NCBI GenBank assembly: GCA_947456915.1 | Contig: CANGUQ010000026.1 | Coordinates: forward strand, 1 to 16,020 | Direction of reading: 5' to 3' | Source of the DNA: Betaproteobacteria bacterium | Lineage (GTDB): Bacteria > Pseudomonadota > Gammaproteobacteria > Burkholderiales > CAIKXV01 | Length of the DNA: 16,020 nt | Shown: piece by piece, positions 6,664 through 13,796 of the stretch | Position numbering within the stretch: position 1 is the first letter of the stretch | Layout: every line of letters starts with the position of its first letter | Made by a program: the position numbers and the translations under genes | The notes under the pieces: generated by a model | Database searches by the model: none | What the model saw: only the letters and a program-made list of their open reading frames with translations | Told to the model about the DNA's origin: nothing

Positions 6664-8025
6664 TCAGGGGCGGTTGAGCATGGCCGGTGGACGTGAGAAG
6701 GTAACTCGCCCGGCCTTGAGTCCGAACAATGGCGACGCGACTTCCGCCACCGCGGCTTCGCTCGACACGCAGTCGAGCACCACCAGATCGGCTGACCCTC
6801 CCACGCCAGGGGTGTACTGCGTCCTTCGCAACAACTGCGCCGAGCGTCGCGTCACCATGTCGAAACACGCCCGCACCTCCTCACGACGGCCGACCTGGGA
6901 CACGTTGGCGTAGAGATTGGCCATGCGCGTGAGCGAGCAGTCGCCGAACGGCGTGAACGGGTTGAGCACGTTGTTGGTCGAGATCGAGCAGTTCACGCCC
7001 TGCGCAAGCAACCGGTGCGCGGGCGTGACCGCACGGATCACATCGTGCGTGCGACCGCGGCCCATCAGATACAGATCGGTCGACGGCAGAACCGTCACCG
7101 CCACCCCGGCATCGGCGAGCTGGCGGCCGATCGCGGCAAACCTGTCTGGCGCCAGCGTGGACAGCCGCGTCACGTGACCCACTGCCACGCGCCCGCCCCA
7201 GCGGAAGCGCCGGGTGGCCTGCGCCACGTGCTCGATCCACATCTGCTCGGGCGTGTCGCCGAAATCCAGATGCATGTCGATGTCCACGTCGTGCTCGCGA
7301 GCGAGCTCGAAGATGCGCTCGATCTGACCGGCCGGATCGCTGTCGGTGTAAGGGCAGGCGCCGAGCACCTGTGCGCCTTCGCGCAGTGCCTGCACGAGCA
7401 GCGCTTCGGTGCCAGGGTTGTTCAGCATGCCCTCCTGCGGAAACACGCACAGCTCGACATCGATCGCCCACTGCCAGTCGCGCGCGAGCCGCTGCACGGC
7501 GTGAAAGCCGGTCAGGCCGATGCCCGGGTCGATCTCGACATGAGTGCGCATCACGCCCGTCCCCTGCGCGACGCACCGCTCGAGCGTGCGCTGAGCGCGG
7601 GCGTAGATGTCGGCGTCGTCGAAGTCCCGCTTCGCGCGGGTGACCTCGCTGATCGCCTCGGCGAGGGTGCCTTCCTCGGCGCGGCAGCGCTCGAGAATGC
7701 AGCTCTTGTCCAGGTGGATGTGCGTTTCCACCAGCGGTGCGCTGATCAGTCGCCCGGCCAGATCGATCTCAGCGGGCGGCTGGACAGCAGCGCCGATGCG
7801 CGGCCACGACGCCTGCGCTGCCGGGACGATCGGCGCAGCGGCCTGCAGCGGGGCCGAGGCGGTGCCGGCCGCTGCGCGCATCTGGACAGCGGCGCGGTTG
7901 CCAGGAGCAGTTCCCGCACCGGACGCGGGCGCAATCGTCACGATCTTCCCGCCCTCGATCGCCAGATCGACTAGCGTGGACTCATCATCGCCGGCCAGCC
8001 GGCCATTACGCAGCCACAGGTCCAC
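6664..8025 (-). CDS. Cytosine-deaminase-like amidohydrolase with altered active-site residues
   Basis: A 453-residue protein of the amidohydrolase superfamily, closest in layout to the CodA/AtzC group. Metal ligands are visible: H102 and H104 (THIHLDK), H252 (DIDMHLDF) and H284 (VGHVTRLS). The segment STNNVLNPFTPFGDCSLTRMANLY (about 349-372) aligns with the CodA segment DDVFDPWYPLG. In CodA an Asp there and a Glu in HCDE are catalytic; here they are Asn or Thr (350-352) and Phe (255). Residues about 34-84 are an Ala/Pro-rich insert in the N-terminal beta-sandwich. Known members deaminate or hydrolyse cyclic or N-substituted amidine and amide substrates; the reaction here is uncertain. I start at GTG 8025, where family homology begins (VDLWLRNGRLAG), with GGGGAG 11 bases upstream. 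The gene is divergent from the gamma-glutamyltransferase homologue and followed by an amidase. Confidence 0.87.
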   Translation of the reverse strand: MDLWLRNGRLAGDDESTLVDLAIEGGKIVTIAPASGAGTAPGNRAAVQMRAAAGTASAPLQAAAPIVPAAQASWPRIGAAVQPPAEIDLAGRLISAPLVETHIHLDKSCILERCRAEEGTLAEAISEVTRAKRDFDDADIYARAQRTLERCVAQGTGVMRTHVEIDPGIGLTGFHAVQRLARDWQWAIDVELCVFPQEGMLNNPGTEALLVQALREGAQVLGACPYTDSDPAGQIERIFELAREHDVDIDMHLDFGDTPEQMWIEHVAQATRRFRWGGRVAVGHVTRLSTLAPDRFAAIGRQLADAGVAVTVLPSTDLYLMGRGRTHDVIRAVTPAHRLLAQGVNCSISTNNVLNPFTPFGDCSLTRMANLYANVSQVGRREEVRACFDMVTRRSAQLLRRTQYTPGVGGSADLVVLDCVSSEAAVAEVASPLFGLKAGRVTFSRPPAMLNRP

Positions 8026-8154
8026 TGCTTCCAGTACTCCCCGGAAAGAAACACGATCACGCGCGCAGCATTGTGCACGAATCGGCGCCGGTGACCGGTG
8101 TCCGCGAACGTTTCCGGTAAGCTCGCTTGTCCGATATCTGCCGGAGTTCTCGTC
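8026..8154. promoter_or_regulatory. Divergent promoter region with short palindrome
   Basis: The 129 bases between the two divergent GTG starts must carry the promoters of both genes unless these lie inside the coding regions. It holds GGGGAG for the minus gene (8037-8042) and GGAG for the plus gene (8143-8146). A perfect 11-bp palindrome CCGGTGACCGG lies at 8088-8098, near the middle, and could be an operator. I do not see a strong sigma-70 promoter, and the palindrome may be chance in such GC-rich DNA. Confidence 0.35.
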
Positions 8155-9756
8155 GTGGCCATCCAGACCACCCGCGCCACCCGCGGCATCGCCACCGCTC
8201 CCCACGCGCTGGCCAGTGGCAGTGCACTTGCCGTGCTGCGCGAAGGCGGCAACGCGCTGGAGGCGATGATCGCCGCTGCAGCGACGATCTCGGTCGTCTA
8301 CCCGCACATGAACGGCATCGGCGGCGACAGCTTCTGGCTGGTGCACGAGCCGGGCAGCCCGGTGACCACGATCGACGCCTGCGGTCCGGCGGCAATGGCG
8401 GCGAGTCGCGACTGGTACGCGGGACGTGGAGTGAGCGAGATTCCGTTTCGCGGCGCGATCGCCGCCAACACGGTCGCCGGCACCATCGCCGGCTGGGGCC
8501 TCGCGCAGCAACTGTCCACGCAGCGCTGCGGAGGGAGGCTGCCGCTGTCCCGGCTTCTCGCCGACGCGATCCACTACGCGCGGCACGGTCACGCGGTCAC
8601 CCACAGCTACACGCAGACCACGCGCGCGAAGCTCGGCGAGGTGCGCGATCAGCCCGGCTTCGCCGCACGCTTCCTGCACCAGGGCGAAGTGCCCGAGCCC
8701 GGCGCGCTGCTGGTGCAGGCGCCGCTCGCCGCGACCCTCGAGCGCATCGCGGCCGCCGGCACCGAGGACTTCTATCGCGGCGAACTCGCCGCCAGCATCG
8801 CGGACGATCTTGCCGCGCTCGGCAGTCCGGTGAGCGCGGCCGACCTCGCCGCGTATCGTGCAACCGAGCGCCCGCCGGTGAGTCTCGCCCACTCGCGCGG
8901 CACGCTCTACAACATGGCGCCGCCGACGCAGGGGATGGTGTCGCTGGCGATCCTCGGCATCGCCGACCGGCTCGCGCTGCCGAGCGTGCCGGCAGACAGC
9001 GCCGACTACGTGCACCGGATGGTCGAGGCGACCAAGCAGGCGTTCTTCATGCGCGATCGCTACGTCACCGATCCGAAGTACATGACGGTGGAACCGCAGT
9101 CGCTGCTCACCGCCGCCGAGATGGACCGGCGCGCCGCACGCATCGATCTCTCTCGCGCGCTGCCCTGGCCCGCACCGCAGCCGCCGGCGGACACCGTCTG
9201 GATGGGCGTGATCGACGCACAGGGTCGTGCAGTGAGCTTCATCCAGAGCATCTATCACGAGTTCGGCAGCGGCATCGTCCTGCCCGGTACCGGCATCAAC
9301 TGGCAGAACCGCGGCGCGTCGTTCTCGCTCGACCCGCGAGTGCTCAACACGCTCGAGCCCGGACGCAAGCCGTTCCACACACTGAATCCGGCGCTCGCGC
9401 TGCTCGCCGACGGACGCACGATGGTCTACGGCACGATGGGCGGAGAAGGACAACCCCAGACGCAGGCCGCGGTGTTCACCCGCCACGTCGTGTACGGGCA
9501 GGACCTGCAGCAATCGGTCAGCGCTCCGCGCTGGCTGCTGGGACGCACGTGGGGCCAGGCCACGCAGTCGCTGAAGGTCGAGTCGCGCTTCGAACCGGCA
9601 CTGATCGACGCGCTGCGCGCACGCGGCCACCAGGTCGAGGTATACGGCGCGTGGGACGAGACGATGGGACACGCCGGCGCGCTGGTGCGGCACGCAGGCG
9701 GCGTACTCGAAGGGGCGAGCGACCCGCGCAGTGACGGAGCGGCGGCAGGCTGGTAA
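8155..9756 (+). CDS. Gamma-glutamyltransferase family protein (YwrD-like)
   Basis: A 533-residue N-terminal-nucleophile hydrolase of the gamma-glutamyltransferase family. The large-subunit start TRATRGIATAPHALAS and the segment MNGIGGDSFWLVHE are typical. The self-cleavage and nucleophile threonine is T347 in ADTVWMGVIDAQGRAVSFIQS. YGTMGGEGQPQTQ (about 425-437) is the glycine-rich glutamyl-binding loop, and the IYHEFGSGIVLPGTGINWQNRG stretch is characteristic of the YwrD branch. Classical members cut or transfer the gamma-glutamyl group of glutathione and related amides; YwrD-like proteins often have unknown substrates. There is no signal peptide, so it is probably cytoplasmic. I start at GTG 8155 because GGAG lies 8 bases before it; a GTG at 8098 would be longer but lacks homology. 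The gene is convergent with the Bug gene. Confidence 0.92.
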   Translation: MAIQTTRATRGIATAPHALASGSALAVLREGGNALEAMIAAAATISVVYPHMNGIGGDSFWLVHEPGSPVTTIDACGPAAMAASRDWYAGRGVSEIPFRGAIAANTVAGTIAGWGLAQQLSTQRCGGRLPLSRLLADAIHYARHGHAVTHSYTQTTRAKLGEVRDQPGFAARFLHQGEVPEPGALLVQAPLAATLERIAAAGTEDFYRGELAASIADDLAALGSPVSAADLAAYRATERPPVSLAHSRGTLYNMAPPTQGMVSLAILGIADRLALPSVPADSADYVHRMVEATKQAFFMRDRYVTDPKYMTVEPQSLLTAAEMDRRAARIDLSRALPWPAPQPPADTVWMGVIDAQGRAVSFIQSIYHEFGSGIVLPGTGINWQNRGASFSLDPRVLNTLEPGRKPFHTLNPALALLADGRTMVYGTMGGEGQPQTQAAVFTRHVVYGQDLQQSVSAPRWLLGRTWGQATQSLKVESRFEPALIDALRARGHQVEVYGAWDETMGHAGALVRHAGGVLEGASDPRSDGAAAGW

Positions 9757-9762
9757 CCCCGC

Positions 9763-9874
9763 ACCAGCGAAGCCCCAAAAAAGCAACAAACAAAAAGGGG
9801 CCAGGCCCCTTTACCAGCGAAGCATCCGAAAAAGGGGCCAGGCCCCTGTTACAAATTGGGGCCTGGCCCCTTTT
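9763..9874. repeat. REP-like palindrome group 3, with 11-bp direct repeat
   Basis: Palindromes lie at 9792-9812 (A-centre), 9829-9847 (A-centre) and 9858-9874 (T-centre). The second and third form an inverted pair joined by GTTACAAATT, so the second copy ends in CCCCTGTTACAAA rather than the usual T run. The 11-mer ACCAGCGAAGC occurs at 9763-9773 and again at 9813-9823, bracketing the first palindrome. The group lies between the convergent gamma-glutamyltransferase and Bug genes and may serve as a two-way terminator. Confidence 0.85.
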
Positions 9875-9888
9875 GGCCTGCCCGCTTT

Positions 9889-9905
9889 GGCTGCTGTCAG
9901 CAGCC
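9889..9905. repeat. Perfect inverted repeat
   Basis: GGCTGCTG-T-CAGCAGCC has 8-bp arms and a single central base. It is unrelated to the GGGGCC palindromes. No T run follows, so it is not an obvious intrinsic terminator; it might form a small cruciform or bind a protein. The rest of 9906-10019 shows nothing I recognise. Confidence 0.6.
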
Positions 9906-10019
9906 CTGTTGCAGACGCGGGCCCTGGATCGGCCGCGTCGCGGGCGATGGCGGCAGAGCGTGCACGCGGCGCCGGGATGCTGCCGGGCAGGTTCGCCGCG
10001 CGCGTCGCCCGTCCGCAGC

Positions 10020-11006
10020 TCAGTCCGCCCGCGCGCCCGACGCCTTGACGATCTTTGCGATGCGAGCGACCTCGCTGCGGATGAAGCGGTCGAACTCTTC
10101 CGGGGTACTGTAGCGCGGCTCGATGCCCTGCACGGACATCCGCTCGCGTGTGTCCGGCAACTCCAGCACTCGGCGAATCTCGGCGCTCAGTGCATTGACG
10201 ACCGGCCGGGGAGTCCTTGCCGGGGCGAGGATCCCCAGCCACAGGTCGAATTCGAATCCAGGCAACGCAGCCTCTGCCACCGTCGGCAGATCGGGCAGGG
10301 CCGGCGCGCGCTTCGCGGTGGTCACTGCCAGCGCCACCACACGGCGATCGCGCACGAACGGCAGCACCGGCGACAGCGGCGCGAAGAACATCTGCACCCT
10401 GCTCGAGGCGACATCGTTCAGCGCCTCGGGCGTGCCCTTGAACGGCACGTGCATGAGATCCACACCCGCCGCCAGACGGAACTGCTCGCCATTGAGATGC
10501 GTACCGGTACCGATGCCCGCCGATGCGAAATTCAGTGTCCCTGGCTTTGCCTTGGCGAGCGCGATCAGGTCGCGCACGGTCTTCACCCCCAGATCGGGTG
10601 CGACCACCAGCACGTTGGGCGCACTGCCCACCTGCGCCACGCCGGCGAAGTCGCGCAACGTGTCGAACGGCAGTTTCGTGTACAGCGACGCGTTGACCGC
10701 GTGCGAGATGGAATTGAGCATCAGCGTGTGCCCGTCGGGCTGCGCACTCACCAGCATGCCGCCGGCGACCGTGCCACCCGCACCCGGCCGATTGTCGACC
10801 AGCACCTGCTGGCCCCAGTTCTCGGTGATCCTCTGCCCGATCAGCCGGGCAACGATGTCGGTCTGGCTGCCCGCGGAGACCGGAATCAGCACGCGTATCG
10901 GACGGGTCGGGAACTTCTCGGCCGCCTGCGCGAGCGCGATCGAAGGTGAGAGGACAACGGTAGCTGCGATCGCAGCGGCGGCGCCCGACATGGCAAGTGA
11001 CTTCAT
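10020..11006 (-). CDS. Bug/TctC-family tripartite tricarboxylate transporter substrate-binding protein
   Basis: A 328-residue exported binding protein. A signal peptide spans residues 1-26 (MSGAAAAIAATVVLSPSIALA). The mature start KFPTRPIRVLIPVSAGSQTDIVAR (about 31-54) is the Bug signature, followed by VDNRPGAGGTVAGGMLVSAQPDGHTLML (about 70-97), which forms the ligand-binding loops. ASAGIGTGTHLNGE and HVPFKGTPEALNDV occur further on, also typical. Such proteins capture carboxylates or similar compounds in the periplasm, either for a TctAB-type transporter or for sensing; no TctA or TctB gene is in the window. The open frame extends into the upstream 41-bp repeats, but the signal peptide and GGAGG 4 bases before ATG 11006 fix the start. 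It is the last gene of the minus-strand catabolic cluster, separated by 438 bases from the hydratase. Confidence 0.95.
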   Translation of the reverse strand: MKSLAMSGAAAAIAATVVLSPSIALAQAAEKFPTRPIRVLIPVSAGSQTDIVARLIGQRITENWGQQVLVDNRPGAGGTVAGGMLVSAQPDGHTLMLNSISHAVNASLYTKLPFDTLRDFAGVAQVGSAPNVLVVAPDLGVKTVRDLIALAKAKPGTLNFASAGIGTGTHLNGEQFRLAAGVDLMHVPFKGTPEALNDVASSRVQMFFAPLSPVLPFVRDRRVVALAVTTAKRAPALPDLPTVAEAALPGFEFDLWLGILAPARTPRPVVNALSAEIRRVLELPDTRERMSVQGIEPRYSTPEEFDRFIRSEVARIAKIVKASGARAD

Positions 11007-11444
11007 CGTTCCTCCGGTTATCAGTCGATCACGGCCGGTCGACCCGGCTCTGGGAATGTGACGCGCCATTCGCGCATCGATCTGCCCTGGCTGGACTGTG
11101 ACGCGCCGAGGGACGCGTCGAACTGCTCTGGCTGGACAGCGACACGCCATTCGCGCATCGATCTGCCCTGGTTGGACTGTGACGCGCCGAGGGACGCGTC
11201 GAACTCCTCTGGCTGGACCGCGACACGCCGATTCGCGCATCGATCTGCCCTGGCTGGACTGTGACGCGCCGAGGGACGCGTCGAACTGCTCTGGCTGGAC
11301 CGCGACGCGCCGATTCGCGCATCGATCTGCTCTGGTGAGACTGTGATGCGCCGAGGGACGCGTTGAACCGATCTGGCAGGAATGCGAAGTACCGAAACAC
11401 GCGTCGACCTGTTCCGGGACCCGCCCGGGGCGTGCGTGCCGGGC
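11007..11444. other. Intergenic region filled by an alternating 41-bp repeat array
   Basis: The 438-base gap between the hydratase stop and the Bug start is occupied almost entirely by the tandem array at 11058-11422. The Shine-Dalgarno GGAGG of the Bug gene is at 11011-11015. About 45 bases lie between it and the first repeat, so a Bug promoter or an RNA leader could involve the array itself. I see no gene. Confidence 0.7.
11058..11422. repeat. Minisatellite of 40-41-bp units alternating between two subtypes
   Basis: Nine units are visible: A1 11058-11097, B1 11098-11138, A2 11139-11178, B2 11179-11219, A3 11220-11260, B3 11261-11301, A4 11302-11342, B4 11343-11383, and a degenerate last unit 11384-11422. 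All share a core of about 31 bp, TCGAWCTGCYCTGGCTGGAC followed by NGYGACRCGCC. A units have the variable 9-10 bases ATTCGCGCA or GATTCGCGCA; B units have GAGGGACGCG. Divergence rises toward the hydratase side (A4, B4 and the last unit). Unit lengths of 40 and 41 break any reading frame. Confidence 0.93.
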
Positions 11445-12158
11445 TCAGCCCAGCGCCACCGACACCTCGCCAACGCCCTCGAGCGAATAGCGTACCGACT
11501 CGCCGGCGCAACCGAATACCGGAGGCACGATCGAGCCCGTGATGACGATCTCGCCAGCGCGAAGACAGCGCCCGTTGCGGGCGAGCGTTGCCGCCACGTG
11601 TGCAACCACATCGACCGGGTCGCCGGTCAAGGCATGCAGCGGTGAGGGCACGGCGAGCGGCTCCTCGTTTCGCCAGACCTGCGCCGTCAGCCCGGGCATC
11701 AGCGCGTCGCCCGGTGAGGCGGCGGCGAGCGCGAACGGCGACCCGATGATCACGTGTCGCTGATAGATGTCCGCCGCAACGATACGCTCGACATCGTCGG
11801 GGGCGAATTCCAGATCCGCGAGTTCGAGCGCGGGGGCCAGTGCCTCTATCGCAGCGCGTACGGTAGCTCGGTCCTCGTCGCCGCTCAGGTCGCGGCCGAT
11901 CACCACTGCCACCTCTGGCTCGATCACCGGCTTGACCCAGCCTGCCACAGGGAGGCAGGTACCCGATTCCAGTCGGGCCGGCCCGAGCAGATAGCCGACC
12001 ACCGGCGCCTGCAGCCGGAGTTTCTCCATTGCCGCCGGCGCGCCGAAGCCGACCTTCCAGCCGATCACCTGCTGACCCTTCGCCTCCGCCGCGCCGAGCG
12101 CCGCCATCTGCGTCGCCATGCCGCGCGCGATCCGCTCGTCCTGCCAACCGATGCGCAT
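11445..12158 (-). CDS. 2-keto-4-pentenoate hydratase (MhpD/fumarylacetoacetase superfamily)
   Basis: A 237-residue protein with the MhpD-type layout: GWKVGFGAPAAMEKL near residues 33-47, GYLLGP (55-60), VIEPEVAVVIGRDL (78-91) with E80 and E82 as probable metal ligands, and LELADLEF (111-118) with a further acidic ligand. IVITGSIVPP lies near the C-terminus. Family enzymes add water to 2-hydroxypenta-2,4-dienoate-type products of meta-cleavage pathways, or act as related 2-oxo-3-enoate hydratases and decarboxylases, using Mg or Mn in the cytoplasm. At 237 residues it is slightly shorter than typical MhpD (about 260). AGGAG lies 7 bases before ATG 12158. It sits 105 bases downstream of the cupin gene on the same strand. 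The substrate is unknown. Confidence 0.92.
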   Translation of the reverse strand: MRIGWQDERIARGMATQMAALGAAEAKGQQVIGWKVGFGAPAAMEKLRLQAPVVGYLLGPARLESGTCLPVAGWVKPVIEPEVAVVIGRDLSGDEDRATVRAAIEALAPALELADLEFAPDDVERIVAADIYQRHVIIGSPFALAAASPGDALMPGLTAQVWRNEEPLAVPSPLHALTGDPVDVVAHVAATLARNGRCLRAGEIVITGSIVPPVFGCAGESVRYSLEGVGEVSVALG

Positions 12159-12263
12159 CGACGTTCTCCTGCTGCGAACTGCGCCCGAACGATTCCAGTG
12201 CCCCGGGGTGCCGCGGCCGGCAGCGGCTCGCGCATACCGTACCGGGCGACGCGAGCCCGGACC

Positions 12264-12701
12264 TCAGTACGTGCGGCCACCCTCTATCGATTCATAGCCG
12301 GCGGCCTCCAGCGAACCCGCGCCGCTCCAGCCCCAGACCAGCACCACGTCTTCGGTCGAGTTGTTCCTGAAGCCGTGCCAGTGGCCGCGCGGAGTGAACA
12401 CCACGTCGCCCTCGCACGACTCGCGCTCGCTGCCGTCCTCCATGTACATCACCCCGCGTCCCTTCACCACGATCCAGAACTCGTCGCAGTTGAAGTGACG
12501 GTGCTGGTCGTGCTGTGCGCCGGGCGGCAGCACGGTCCAGCCCACGAGCAGCTTGTCGCTGCCGCAGTTCTTCTGATTGATCAGGAACTGCACCTGCATG
12601 TCGACCCAGCCATCCTTGGCCTTGAGTCCGGTCACCTTCGGCACGTCGGCGAGCCGGGTCATGAACGGCGGGAGCGGGCTGCTGAACTGATCGGGCTTCA
12701 T
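12264..12701 (-). CDS. Single-domain cupin protein, probable metalloenzyme
   Basis: A 145-residue protein with both cupin motifs intact. Motif 1 is GAQHDQHRHFNCDEFWIVVKG (residues 61-81), giving ligands H67, H69 and E74. Motif 2 is GDVVFTPRGHWHGFRN (98-113), giving H109. This is the usual 3-His/1-Glu set for Fe, Mn or Ni. Small cupins may be dioxygenases, isomerases or binding proteins, and nothing visible decides between them. ATG 12701 overlaps the stop of the dehydrogenase gene (12698-12701) and has GGAGG 9 bases upstream, so the two genes are almost certainly co-expressed. The C-terminus AAGYESIEGGRTY is intact. Confidence 0.92.
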   Translation of the reverse strand: MKPDQFSSPLPPFMTRLADVPKVTGLKAKDGWVDMQVQFLINQKNCGSDKLLVGWTVLPPGAQHDQHRHFNCDEFWIVVKGRGVMYMEDGSERESCEGDVVFTPRGHWHGFRNNSTEDVVLVWGWSGAGSLEAAGYESIEGGRTY

Positions 12702-13582
12702 CGGCTCATTCCTCCGAGTCGTCGATAGGCTTCGTGCGCGATCACGAAGTCGTTGTGGTCGATGCCGAGGCCGCGGCAGGCGTTCATCATCTCGTTGGCC
12801 GCGGACGCGAGCGGCGCCGGCTGGCCGAGCTTGCGCGCGAGCTCGAGCACCATCGTCATGTCCTTCTGCTGCAGCGTGACGTCGGCCAGGGGCACGGCCG
12901 GCATGTTGCCCTCGAGAATGAACGGACCGCGGTAGCCGAGCACAGGCGAGGCGACCACGCTCGAGAGCATCGCCTCGACGGCGATCCTGCGGTCGACCCC
13001 GCCCTTCTCGGCGAGCGCCACGCCTTCGCCGAAGGCGATCACCTCCACCATCAGGACAAGATTGATCGCGAGCTTCAACTGTACCGCAAGCCCGCTCTCG
13101 CCGATGTAGGTGGCTTTCGGCCCGATCGCGAGCAGCACCGGCAGCACGCGATCGAACGCTGCGCGATCGCCCGCCACCATCAGCGAAGCCTTGCCCTGGT
13201 TGACGGTGACCGGACTGCCGGAGATCGGCGCATCGAGCATCACCCGCTTCGCCTTCGCGAACTCGGAGGACACCGCGCGGCTCGACTCCGGCGTGATCGT
13301 GCTCATGTCGAGATAGACCGCATCCTCGCGCAGTCCCGCGAGGATGCCGTCCGGCCCCAGCGCCACTGCGCGAACCGCAGCCGCGTCAGTGAGGATCGAG
13401 AACACGACATCACTGCCTGCAGCCAGCGCTCGCGGCGAATGCGCCCACTTCATTCCAAGGGCCAGCAGCGGCGCCGCCTTGTCCGCATTGCGGTTCCAGC
13501 CGGTCACCTCATGGCCGGCGGCAATCAGCCGCGGCACGATGCACTGCCCCATCGCGCCGAGCCCGGCGAACCCGATCTTCAT
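12698..13582 (-). CDS. 3-hydroxyisobutyrate dehydrogenase-family NAD(P)-dependent oxidoreductase
   Basis: A 294-residue beta-hydroxyacid dehydrogenase. The N-terminal Rossmann fold begins MKIGFAGLGAMG with the GxGxxG motif at 7-12, and N30-R31 follow the second strand. The substrate-binding segment is LDAPISGSPVTVNQGKASLMVAGD (about 116-139). The catalytic lysine is K170 in VQLKLAINLVL, with N174 one turn on. Family members oxidise or reduce 3-hydroxy acids, such as 3-hydroxyisobutyrate or tartronate semialdehyde. R31 after the second strand hints at NADP, but this is weak. GGAGGA lies 8 bases before ATG 13582. The gene overlaps the cupin by four bases. Length and motifs are normal, with no sign of damage. 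Confidence 0.93.
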   Translation of the reverse strand: MKIGFAGLGAMGQCIVPRLIAAGHEVTGWNRNADKAAPLLALGMKWAHSPRALAAGSDVVFSILTDAAAVRAVALGPDGILAGLREDAVYLDMSTITPESSRAVSSEFAKAKRVMLDAPISGSPVTVNQGKASLMVAGDRAAFDRVLPVLLAIGPKATYIGESGLAVQLKLAINLVLMVEVIAFGEGVALAEKGGVDRRIAVEAMLSSVVASPVLGYRGPFILEGNMPAVPLADVTLQQKDMTMVLELARKLGQPAPLASAANEMMNACRGLGIDHNDFVIAHEAYRRLGGMSR

Positions 13583-13650
13583 CTGTCATCTCCTCCAAGC
13601 GGACTGCCCCGCAGGCACTCCCGCACCACCCTCGCGAACAAGCACCCCTG

Positions 13651-13699
13651 AAAAGGGGCCTGGCCCCTTTTTTTGAAAAAGGGGCCTGGCCCCTGTTAC
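13651..13699. repeat. REP-like palindrome group 4 (two direct copies)
   Basis: Copies lie at 13651-13674 and 13676-13694, both T-centre and separated by a single G. The second ends CCCCTGTTACAAA, the same alternative tail as the copy at 9829. The group sits in the 214-base gap between the alpha/beta hydrolase stop and the dehydrogenase start, on the shared strand, so it may attenuate or end the hydrolase transcript. The remainder, 13704-13796, shows nothing I recognise. Confidence 0.88.
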
Positions 13700-13796
13700 A
13701 AAGCTGACGGTCGGCTTCATGGCGCCGAGACACGTCCGGCTGCCACTGCAGTCGAGCCCGGGACGCGCCGCGATCGGGCGGCCCGGGCCGCCTCGC

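Noticed and set aside
6664..9789. 1041-codon minus-strand open frame
   Set aside because: The real gene is the 453-codon amidohydrolase part. The upstream portion is antisense to the gamma-glutamyltransferase homologue and has no recognisable motifs.
11007..11240. N-terminal extension of the Bug protein through the 41-bp repeats
   Set aside because: The signal peptide and Shine-Dalgarno fix the start at 11006, and the repeat-encoded extension would precede and spoil the signal peptide.
11058..11422. CRISPR array
   Set aside because: Units are contiguous with no unique spacers. The variable blocks are only 9-10 bp and of two recurring types, and no cas gene is present.
12264..12701. Assignment of the cupin as a specific ring-cleaving dioxygenase
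   Set aside because: Only the general cupin metal site is visible; no residues specific to a named dioxygenase can be recognised.
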